From Oscillospiraceae bacterium (GTDB taxonomy: Bacteria > Bacillota > Clostridia > Saccharofermentanales > Saccharofermentanaceae), in assembly GCA_902787975.1 (NCBI GenBank), contig CADAIP010000020.1:1-37162 (forward strand): DNA of 37,162 nt, in the 5' to 3' direction. The notes under the pieces were generated by a model. That model saw only the letters and a list, made by a program, of their open reading frames with translations. It did no database searches and had not been told where the DNA came from. This document shows, one piece after another, positions 1 through 7,327 of the stretch (the stretch's first letter is position 1; the number at the start of each line of letters is the position of its first letter). A program made the translations under genes and the position numbers.

Positions 1-629
1 AAAAGGTCGAGCTCAGAGTTCTCTTCGATCTCAACGCCCATTCTGTACAAAGGCTCGATGGGAGCGTTGCATGCGAAGAAGTTCTGCGGACGGGGACCGA
101 AAGAAATGATCTTGAGGTTCTTCATAGCGTCGAGAGCACGAGCTACGGGTATGAACTCATTGATCATGTCAGCGCACTCTTCTGCGTTTCCGACAGGATA
201 CTCAGGAATGTAAGCGTTTACGCCACGGATCTTGAGGTTGTAGGAAGCATTGAGCATACCGCAGTAAGCATCGCCTCTGCCGCCAACCAGGTCATTCTGT
301 GATTCCTCAGCTGCTGCGCAGAACATAACGGGGCCGCCCCACTGCTGAGCGAGCATTGTCTCGGAGATCTCAGGTCCGAAGTTTCCGAGGTAAACGCAAA
401 GAGCGTTACAACCAGCTGCCTTGATGTCAGCCAATGCCTGCTGCATATGGATCTCTGACTCTACGATGCAGATGGGGCACTCATAGATGTCATCAGCACC
501 ATACTTCTCTGTATAAGCCTTAACAAGAGCCTTTCTTCTGTTTACGGAAAGTGATTCCGGGAAGCAGTCACGGGATACTGCTACGATAGCGAGCTTAACG
601 TCGGGTGCGTTAAATAATTTCTTTGACAT
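1..629 (-). CDS. L-fucose/L-arabinose isomerase-family protein (partial, C-terminus outside window)
   Basis: Open frame of 209 codons from ATG at 629 running off the left edge. The start is set by GGAGGAAAT eight nucleotides upstream, inside the end of the preceding gene. The visible N-terminal part begins MSKKLFNAPDVKLAIVAVSR and contains VYLGNFGPEISE and AAEESQ stretches, as in the COG2407 group of ketol isomerases (FucI/AraA-like fold, N-terminal domains). This group interconverts aldose and ketose sugars in the cytoplasm. The metal-binding residues lie in the missing C-terminal part, so the substrate cannot be judged. It is the last visible gene of an operon with xylulokinase and a DUF4867 protein, so a product that can be turned into xylulose or a similar ketose is likely. 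Family assignment is by recognition of sequence style and context. Confidence 0.7.
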   Translation of the reverse strand, partial: MSKKLFNAPDVKLAIVAVSRDCFPESLSVNRRKALVKAYTEKYGADDIYECPICIVESEIHMQQALADIKAAGCNALCVYLGNFGPEISETMLAQQWGGPVMFCAAAEESQNDLVGGRGDAYCGMLNASYNLKIRGVNAYIPEYPVGNAEECADMINEFIPVARALDAMKNLKIISFGPRPQNFFACNAPIEPLYRMGVEIEENSELDL

Positions 630-631
630 TT

Positions 632-1297
632 TTAGATTTCCTCCATCTGTTTTTTTGTCACGTTGACTTCAATATTAGCACCAATGAGTCCGGGGAAATG
701 TCCCTTCTCACCGGGAGCGTCGGGGTGAGCGATAAGCCACTTGTTCTTTGCTGTAAGGAGCTTATCTTCGCTGTCTGAATTAGCCAGACAATCAATATGG
801 TCTTCTTCCAAGTCGAAGTTTGTTCCATAAGGAAGGATAACGCCTACCATGAAGCCGTCATTCTCGATGCCGCAAGGTGCATAGTGAAGTGTTGTTGCAT
901 AAAGCTCAACAGCTGTTCCCTTGCGGATGTGGAATGCTTCGATCTTTGAAGTGTCGTACTGGAAATCATCAGTGATATCCTGCTGTGATCCCAAAAGAAG
1001 GATGCAGTCTGTAGCAGCTACATTTACCTCTGAAGATCTGTGATACTCAACTGCGTTGAGAAGAGAATTGTGACCTGCGCAGTAGCCTGTCTCAAGCTTC
1101 AGCTCACCGCCGAAAAGTCTTGAAACACCAACCTTTGCAGATGCCTCTTCGAGAGATGCAACCGTGGGCTCATAAGCTACGCTGTCTGCGGGGATAGCGA
1201 TCTGGTTAAGTGCCTCGATAACAGGTGCAAAATCGATGTTCTTAACGATTCTTCCGTACTTTTTGAAATTGGAAGATGTTGCTTCGTAAATTACCAT
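632..1297 (-). CDS. DUF4867 family protein in sugar isomerase operon
   Basis: A 221-residue soluble protein with no signal peptide or membrane segment. It resembles the DUF4867 family, small proteins found beside sugar isomerases and kinases in Bacillota, function unknown to me. A central stretch (GTAVELYATTLHYAPCGI, about residues 130-145) and GFMVGVILPYGTN look cupin-like, which would fit a sugar-binding or mutarotase/isomerase accessory role, but this is inference. The start ATG at 1297 has GGAGGCAGG in front of it and overlaps the 3' end of the xylulokinase gene by 7 nt, so the two are translationally coupled. Only two bases separate its stop from the isomerase start. Operon membership is clear; the biochemical role is not. 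Confidence 0.75.
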   Translation of the reverse strand: MVIYEATSSNFKKYGRIVKNIDFAPVIEALNQIAIPADSVAYEPTVASLEEASAKVGVSRLFGGELKLETGYCAGHNSLLNAVEYHRSSEVNVAATDCILLLGSQQDITDDFQYDTSKIEAFHIRKGTAVELYATTLHYAPCGIENDGFMVGVILPYGTNFDLEEDHIDCLANSDSEDKLLTAKNKWLIAHPDAPGEKGHFPGLIGANIEVNVTKKQMEEI

Positions 1298-2754
1298 AAA
1301 CCTGCCTCCTTCATAGCGGGATAGATTTTTGAAAACTCTTTATATCTCTCGTCATACTTAGCAACGAGCTCAGGTGTGGGAACAACGGAAACATGCTTGG
1401 AAACTGTAGCTGCGCAAGCATCTGCTACTGAAGCATACTCACCGCAAGCAACTGCAGCGAGAAGAGCGCCGCCCATAGCAGGACCTTCGTCGTTCTCTGT
1501 CTGTGTAAGTTCGATTCCCAATACGTTGGATACGATCGTGCACCAGAGCTTTGACTTAGCACCGCCGCCGCAGATAGAAGAGCTCTTGATGTCGAGACCC
1601 ATCTTCTTAGCGCACTCGAAAGAATCTCTCAATGCGAAAGCAACGCCTTCCATTACTGCAAGTGTCATATCTTTACGTGTTGTATCCATGGACATGCCTA
1701 CGAACATTGCGCGGCAGTCAGGATTGTTAAGAGGTGATCTCTCGCCCATGAGATAAGGCAGGAAGAATACTTTGTTAGTACCGAGAGCCTCAAGGCCTTC
1801 CTGTTCCTTTGCGAAATCAGTCGTGCCGATGATCTCTTCCATCCACCACTTGTTGCATGAAGCAGCAGAGAGCATGCATCCCATAAGGTGGAATCCGCCG
1901 TCTGCGTGATCGAAAGCGTGGAGCGAGTTAGCCTCATCGTTCTTGAAAGAATCAGAAGCGATGAAGATAGTACCTGATGTACCAAGAGAGATATTGCATC
2001 CGCCGTTACCTATAATTCCCATACCTACGGCCGCTGCTGCATTGTCGCCTGCACCTGCTGCGATAACGCAGTCCTTGCTGATTCCTGTCTTCTCAGCGAT
2101 CTCAGGAAGGATCTTGCCGATTGCCTCATAGCTCTCGAAAACTTCAGGGAGCCACTCAGCCTTCATGTCCAAGATCTTGAGCATCTCATCAGACCACTTT
2201 CTGTTCTCGCAGTCGAAATAGAGCGTACCTGAAGCATCAGATACGTCTGTAGCGAAAACGCCTGAAAGTCTGTATGCGAGATAATCCTTAGGAAGAAGGA
2301 TCTTAGCGATCTTAGCGAAATTCTCGGGCTCGTTCTTATGTACCCACATAACCTTCGGAGCTGTGAAGCCTGCGAAAGCAATATTGCCTGTGTACTTGGA
2401 AAGATTAGCCTTACCGATCTCATTATTGAGATAATCTGTCTCAACCTGTGATCTTCCGTCGTTCCAGAGAATAGCAGGTCTTATAACCTTGCCTTCACTG
2501 TCGAGGAGTGTGAGACCGTGCATCTGACCACCGAAGCTGATACCTGCAACCTCATTGCCGTCAATGCCTTCAAGAAGCTTTGAAAGTCCCTTGATCGTGC
2601 CGTCAAACCAATCTTCCGGATTCTGCTCAGACCAGCCTGTCTGAGGAAAATTTACGGGGTAAGACTCAGAAACTGTTCTGATGATCTTTCCGCCGCTCTG
2701 CATCAGGAGCAACTTGACTGCTGATGTACCGAGATCAATACCAATAAAATACAT
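1291..2754 (-). CDS. xylB: Xylulokinase (FGGY family)
   Basis: A 487-residue carbohydrate kinase that phosphorylates D-xylulose (or a near relative) with ATP, feeding the pentose phosphate pathway. It opens with the FGGY/ASKHA phosphate-1 motif (MYFIGIDLGTSAVKLLLM). GGQMHGLTLLD at about residue 76, characteristic of XylB, follows, then AAGAGDNAAAAVG and NISLGTSGTIF, and the C-terminal SICGGGAKSKLW adenosine motif. Length matches the usual 480-500 residues. The frame is open a further 26 codons upstream, but ATG 2754 is preferred: GGGAGG lies just upstream and the protein then begins at the first conserved strand. It is first in the operon, followed by DUF4867 and an isomerase-family protein. 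Substrate specificity within the FGGY family cannot be settled without the full isomerase. Confidence 0.9.
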   Translation of the reverse strand: MYFIGIDLGTSAVKLLLMQSGGKIIRTVSESYPVNFPQTGWSEQNPEDWFDGTIKGLSKLLEGIDGNEVAGISFGGQMHGLTLLDSEGKVIRPAILWNDGRSQVETDYLNNEIGKANLSKYTGNIAFAGFTAPKVMWVHKNEPENFAKIAKILLPKDYLAYRLSGVFATDVSDASGTLYFDCENRKWSDEMLKILDMKAEWLPEVFESYEAIGKILPEIAEKTGISKDCVIAAGAGDNAAAAVGMGIIGNGGCNISLGTSGTIFIASDSFKNDEANSLHAFDHADGGFHLMGCMLSAASCNKWWMEEIIGTTDFAKEQEGLEALGTNKVFFLPYLMGERSPLNNPDCRAMFVGMSMDTTRKDMTLAVMEGVAFALRDSFECAKKMGLDIKSSSICGGGAKSKLWCTIVSNVLGIELTQTENDEGPAMGGALLAAVACGEYASVADACAATVSKHVSVVPTPELVAKYDERYKEFSKIYPAMKEAGLW

Positions 2755-2814
2755 ATGAACCTCCCGATTCGCGTAATAGTACATCAACCATACTAAATGA
2801 TTAAAAGACAAAAG

Positions 2815-2830
2815 GCATTTACCAAAATGC
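2815..2830. promoter_or_regulatory. Inverted repeat over the predicted xylB start site (candidate repressor operator)
   Basis: GCATTT-N4-AAATGC, a 6-bp perfect inverted repeat placed exactly on the predicted start of transcription. This is a typical repressor position for sugar operons (ROK or LacI type), but the regulator is not in the window. Confidence 0.4.
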
Positions 2831-2834
2831 AAAT

Positions 2835-2863
2835 ATTATTCAAAAAAAGTTATGCCAAATCAA
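2835..2863 (-). promoter_or_regulatory. Promoter of the xylB operon
   Basis: On the minus strand TTGATT (2863-2858), a 17-nt spacer, then AATAAT (2840-2835), one mismatch from TATAAT. The start site would be near 2828, giving a leader of about 73 nt before xylB. Seen directly in sequence; promoter activity is inferred. Confidence 0.5.
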
Positions 2864-2913
2864 CAAATTCGACACTTCTTGCGATTTGCCCATTAATCTG
2901 ATTTTGCTAACTT

Positions 2914-3066
2914 TTGAAAATGTGTTTTCAACATTTGCAGCACTTCTGTCTTTTCGCGCGCTCTCGAAAAGCCCGATTTTTACGAAAATTGCTATACAAT
3001 TCTTGCTTTGTTCGATAGCAAGATTTATCTAGTGAAAACTGTGGCAATCGGGGCATTTTCGTGCCC
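2914..3066. other. Intergenic block with four inverted repeats upstream of xylB
   Basis: The roughly 270-nt gap between the xylB promoter and carB holds no gene. It has four perfect short inverted repeats: TTGAAAA-N4-TTTTCAA (2914-2931), CTTTTCG-N8-CGAAAAG (2950-2971), TCTTGCT-N9-AGCAAGA (3001-3023) and GGGGCA-N6-TGCCCC (about 3049-3066). The first lies about 50 bp upstream of the -35 box and resembles, loosely, a catabolite-control (cre-like) site. No function is proven for any of them. Confidence 0.4.
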
Positions 3067-3103
3067 CTGTCATATTAATAATATAATGCCTAACACATAT
3101 AAA

Positions 3104-3130
3104 AAGGGCCGCCTCACTGAGACAGCCCTT
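3104..3130 (-). terminator. Terminator after carB
   Basis: Minus-strand hairpin AAGGGC-TGTCTCA/TGAGGCG-GCCCTT, about 13 paired bases counting G-T pairs, followed by TTTTTATATG. It lies 25 nt beyond the carB stop. It shares the GAGACAGCC arm with the hairpins at 7280 and 26321. Confidence 0.85.
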
Positions 3131-3154
3131 GGGTTTAAAAGCTTATGCGTTCTA

Positions 3155-6100
3155 TCACTTGATGTCTGCGTGATAATCCTGAAGTGCCTTGACTTCGAAG
3201 ACGCGCTCCTTGGCAGCCTTGATACCTTCAGCACAAGCCTTGGCAGCAGCCATTGTCGTGATGTAAGGAACGTGCTGGCGGATGGCATCCTTACGGATGT
3301 AGGAGTCATCGTGAGCTGATGTCTTGCCTGCAGGTGTGTTGATGACGAGATCAACGTCACGGTTGAGGATCATGTCACCGATGTTAGGTCTGCCCTCGTA
3401 GAGCTTCTTGACCTTCTCGGCCTTGATGCCTGCCTTGTCGATCATGTCGAATGTTCCGCCTGTAGCGTAGATCTTGAATCCGAGATCTGCGAACATCTGC
3501 GCAACTTCAATGAGGTCAACCTTATCAAGGTCAGATACTGAAAGGAGTACGCTGCCTTCGAGAGGAAGCTCTGTCTTTGTTGCTTCCTGAGCCTTGAAGC
3601 ATGCTTCGCCGAAGTGGCTTGCAAGACCCAATACTTCACCTGTGGATCTCATCTCAGGTCCGAGGACAGGGTCAACTTCCTGGAACATATTGAACGGGAA
3701 GACTGCTTCCTTAACTCCGTAGTGAGGGATTACCTTGTCGTGGAGTTCAGGTACCGGTGACGGTCTGCCTGTGAGGTGGCTTGTCATGATATCTGTTGCG
3801 ATCTTAACCATGTTTGTTCCGGTAACTTTGGATACGAGCGGAACTGTTCTGGATGCACGGGGGTTAGCCTCGAGAACGAAGACAACACCGTCCTCGATCG
3901 CATACTGCATGTTCATGAGACCTACTACGCGCATCTCGACTGCGATCTTTCTTGTGTACTCCTTGATCGTCTCAACGATCTCGGGTGAAAGATTCTTTGA
4001 AGGCAGGATGCAAGCAGAGTCACCGGAGTGGATTCCGGCAAGCTCGATGTGCTCCATGACTGCAGGAACGTAGCAGTTTGTACCATCGGAGATAGCGTCT
4101 GCCTCGCACTCTGTTGCGTGGTGGAGGAAACGGTCGATGAGGATAGGTCTGTCAGGTGTAACGCCTACTGCGGCATTCATATAGACTCTCATCATCTCGT
4201 CGTCGTGAACGACTTCCATTCCTCTTCCGCCGAGAACGTAAGAAGGACGAACCATTACAGGGTATCCGATCTTGTTTGCGATAGCGATAGCCTCATCAGC
4301 ATTGACTGCCATGCCTGCCTCAGGCATCGGGATGCCCAGACGGTTCATCATGGCGCGGAAGTGATCTCTGTCTTCTGCAAGGTCGATAGTCTCAGGTGTT
4401 GTACCGAGGATGTTTACGCCGTTTGCCTTGAGGGAAGCTGCCGAACTGGGCGATAACGCCAAGAGGCTTCTCCTTCTCGTGGATAGCAAGAACATCTTCC
4501 AAAGTAAGAGGCTCGAAATAGAGCTTATCTGATGTGTCGTAGTCTGTTGATACTGTCTCAGGGTTACAGTTTACGATGATTGACTCGAAGCCGAGCTTCT
4601 TGAGTGCGAGTGCAGCGTGAACGCAGCAATAGTCAAACTCAATACCCTGACCGATTCTGTTAGGACCGCCGCCCAGGATCATGATCTTCTTGTTGGAAGA
4701 TACGGGTGACTTGTCCTCAATATGATAGGAAGAATAATAATAAGCAGCATCCTGTGTTCCGGATACGTGAACGCCTTCCCATCCTTCCTTGATGCCGTAC
4801 TCATAACGTGCGCGGCGGATAAGATCTTCGGATACGTTGAGAAGCTGTGAAAGATACTTATCGGAGAATCCGTCGAGCTTAGCCTGACGGAGAACGGGCT
4901 CATCCGGGATGCGGCCTGCATTCTTGAGGAGCTCCTCCTCTTCTTCAACGAGCTCTTTCATCTGCTCGATGAACCAGTGCTTGATCTTTGTGAGCTCGAA
5001 AAGTTCATCTACCGTTGCACCCTTACGGAGTGCCTCATACATGATGAACTGACGCTCTGAAGAAGGTGTTGTAAGCTTTAACATAAGCTCTTCTTTTGTG
5101 AGCTTGTTGAAGTCCTTTGCAAAGCCTAAGCCGTATCTGTCCTTCTCCAAAGATCTGATAGCCTTCTGGAAAGCTTCCTTGTATGTCTTACCGATGCTCA
5201 TGACTTCGCCTACGGCTCTCATCTGTGTGCCGAGCTTGTCCTGGGCGCCGTGGAACTTCTCGAAAGCCCATCTTGCGAACTTGATTACGACATAGTCGCC
5301 GTCCGGATAGTACTTATCAAGTGTGCCGTACTTGCCGCAAGGAATCTCATCGAGTGTAAGGCCGCATGCGAGCATTGCGGAAACGAGTGCGATCGGGAAA
5401 CCTGTTGCTTTGGAAGCCAAAGCGGAAGATCTTGATGTTCTGGGGTTGATCTCGATTACAACGATCCTTCCTGTCTTGGGATCGTGAGCGAACTGGCAGT
5501 TGCATCCGCCGATAACTTCGATCGCCTTAACGATGCTGTATGAGTATTCCTGAAGTTTCTTCTGAACATCTTCAGAGATCGTAAGCATAGGAGCTGAGCA
5601 GAAAGAGTCACCTGTGTGAACGCCGATAGGGTCGATGTTCTCGATGAAGCAGACTGTGATGACGTTGTTCTTTGCGTCTCTTACTACCTCGAGCTCGAGC
5701 TCTTCCCATCCGCTGATGGACTCTTCAACGAGTACCTGATGGATCATGGAAGCAGCAAGACCTCTCTCGACTACCGTCTTGAGCTCGTCAATGTTGTATA
5801 CGAGGCCGCCGCCGGCACCGCCCATTGTGTAAGCAGGTCTGATAACTACAGGATAGCTCAGATCATCTGCGATCTTGATTGCCTCTTCAACTGAGTATGC
5901 TTCGTGGGATCTGGGCATCTCGATTCCGAGAGATGTCATTGTCTCCTTGAATTCGATTCTGTCTTCGCCTCTCTCGATGGCATCTACCTGGACACCGATT
6001 ACCTGGACGTTGTACTTTTCGAGAACGCCGGCCTGTGAGAGCTCTGAACAAAGGTTGAGACCTGACTGTCCGCCTAAGTTAGGGAGAAGCGCATCAGGAC

Positions 6101-6344
6101 GCTCTTTTGCAATGATCTGTTCAAGACGCTTAACGTTGAGCGGTTCGATGTATGTTCTGTCCGCTACATCAGGGTCAGTCATGATGGTTGCAGGATTGGA
6201 GTTGACCAGGACGATCTCGTAACCGAGTTTCCTTAAGGCTTTGCACGCCTGAGTTCCGGAATAGTCGAACTCGCAAGCCTGGCCGATAATGATAGGACCT
6301 GAACCGATGATAAGGATCTTGTTGATATCTTCTCTCTTTGGCAT
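3155..6344 (-). pseudogene. carB: Carbamoyl-phosphate synthase large subunit, frameshifted
   Basis: CarB makes carbamoyl phosphate from bicarbonate, ammonia and two ATP for arginine and pyrimidine synthesis. Here it is in two overlapping frames. The N-terminal part (4392-6344) has the first ATP-grasp unit (GSGPIIIGQACEFDYSGTQA), the oligomerization region and the start of the second unit (GGGPNRIGQGIEFDY). The C-terminal part (3155-4495 frame) has the rest of the second ATP-grasp unit and the MGS-like allosteric domain (YATGGTFDMI). At about 4453 the reading passes from VIAQFG to AASLKANGVNILGT. The invariant segment expected between them, GGQTPLNL, is missing, and about 23 nt are lost, which shifts the frame. 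ATG 6344 has AGGGGG upstream. No carA is in the window. Either a real inactivating deletion or an assembly error; a naturally split CarB would break near residue 550 and keep the motif. Confidence 0.85.
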
Positions 6345-6414
6345 AGTCTTGCCCCCTTCTTATTAGGACTATATAAATTTACTGCGTAGAATTTTATCAC
6401 AGATTATCTAGACT

Positions 6415-6442
6415 TTGCACGGCAAAAATTATGGATTAGAAT
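6415..6442 (+). promoter_or_regulatory. Candidate leaderless promoter of the nuclease gene
   Basis: TTGCAC (6415-6420), 16-nt spacer, TAGAAT (6437-6442), then six bases to the ATG at 6449. Transcription would start at or next to the start codon, which fits the lack of any ribosome binding site in front of this gene. Confidence 0.4.
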
Positions 6443-6448
6443 ACTTTC

Positions 6449-7126
6449 ATGAAAAATGTAATAAAGCCCGACAATTATAACGATTCGCCCTCATCGAAAA
6501 GCCTTGTTTCCGGCCTTTCCGGGCGATTAATACCCACCATGGCACTCGGCTTAACGCTGACGGCCATATCCCTTACAGGCTGCATCCTGACAGATCCCGT
6601 TGATACAGACTACCAGGTGACAGCCGCTTCCGATGCGATCGTTCAGGAAGAATCCGGTACTGATGTGGTTGCTGTTCAGTCTGAATCATCTGCTGAAGAT
6701 GGTGAACTCCCCTACGGCGTCACGATTCAGATCGACACCTCTTCCCTGATCGAATGTGACCTTGAGCGCGTTGTCGACGGCGACACGATAATCGTGCACG
6801 ATCCCGACGGCAACCGTCTGAGAGTCCGTCTCACCGGCATCAACGCTCCCGAATCGGTCCATGAAGACGAGAGCAAGAATACCGAGGAAGGACGCCAGGC
6901 TTCTCAATTCATGAAAGAACTCATGGCCGATGTCGACGTGGTCTATCTCGAATACGATGAAGCGCAGTTCGACCAGTACGAGAGAACACTCGCTTATGTC
7001 TGGATAGACATCGACGGCACATACGTCATGGTCAACGAGATCCTGCTCGCAACCGACTACGCAGAGCCCGTGTACATCAAGCCGAACCTGAGATACGCAG
7101 ACGTATTCAGGCAGTATGAAGGTTAA
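6449..7126 (+). CDS. Thermonuclease-family (SNase) lipoprotein
   Basis: A 225-residue secreted nuclease. A hydrophobic segment (about residues 29-46) ends in LTGC, a good lipobox, so the protein is probably anchored outside the membrane. The N-terminal tail before it is long (about 28 residues) for a signal peptide. A low-complexity acidic/Ser linker (about 50-90) precedes an SNase domain (about 97-222). VVDGDTIIVHD, RVRLTGINAPE and the DQYERTLAYVW segment correspond to the calcium-binding aspartates and catalytic arginines of staphylococcal nuclease; a Glu-rich stretch follows NAPE. It would cleave DNA and RNA for nutrient scavenging or similar. It is transcribed alone, divergent from carB. 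No Shine-Dalgarno sequence precedes ATG 6449; see the promoter entry. Confidence 0.85.
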   Translation: MKNVIKPDNYNDSPSSKSLVSGLSGRLIPTMALGLTLTAISLTGCILTDPVDTDYQVTAASDAIVQEESGTDVVAVQSESSAEDGELPYGVTIQIDTSSLIECDLERVVDGDTIIVHDPDGNRLRVRLTGINAPESVHEDESKNTEEGRQASQFMKELMADVDVVYLEYDEAQFDQYERTLAYVWIDIDGTYVMVNEILLATDYAEPVYIKPNLRYADVFRQYEG

Positions 7127-7172
7127 CTTTTTTACTGAGTTTATTGCATACCTTCTCTGCTTCGAAGGTCAG

Positions 7173-7273
7173 TTCCAAAAACAATTCTAAGATTGACGAA
7201 TATTGGAATTGACTTTGGAATTTCAAGGCAATAATTCCAAAAACAATTCCGTTTTTCTCGAAAAGTGGAATTA
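7173..7273. repeat. AATTCC/GGAATT-rich intergenic repeats
   Basis: The sequence TTCCAAAAACAATTC occurs twice, at 7173-7187 and 7235-7249 (62 bp apart). Several further AATTCC or GGAATT hexamers lie between and after them up to about 7273. The spacer lies between the convergent nuclease gene and surface-protein gene, so it is untranslated 3' sequence for both. Confidence 0.6.
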
Positions 7274-7279
7274 TTAAAT

Positions 7280-7303
7280 GGCTGCCTCAAATCTGAGACA
7301 GCC
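7280..7303 (-). terminator. Terminator after the surface-protein gene
   Basis: Ten-pair hairpin GGCTGTCTCA-N4-TGAGGCAGCC on the minus strand, followed by the AT-rich ATTTAATAATT. It could act in both directions, since the plus-strand nuclease gene converges on it. Confidence 0.7.
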
Positions 7304-7327
7304 CAATTTCACAAGATCACCTTGAGA

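Noticed and set aside
3155..4495. The C-terminal carB frame as a separate, natural small-subunit-like gene with its own ATG at 4495
   Set aside because: Its first 20 or so residues are the out-of-frame reading of the conserved region upstream, no ribosome binding site precedes it, and the eight conserved residues at the junction are missing. A frameshift explains it better than a natural split.
3735..6222. Several open frames on the plus strand opposite carB and other long frames opposite real genes
   Set aside because: They lie fully inside conserved genes on the other strand, have no ribosome binding sites and no recognisable domains.
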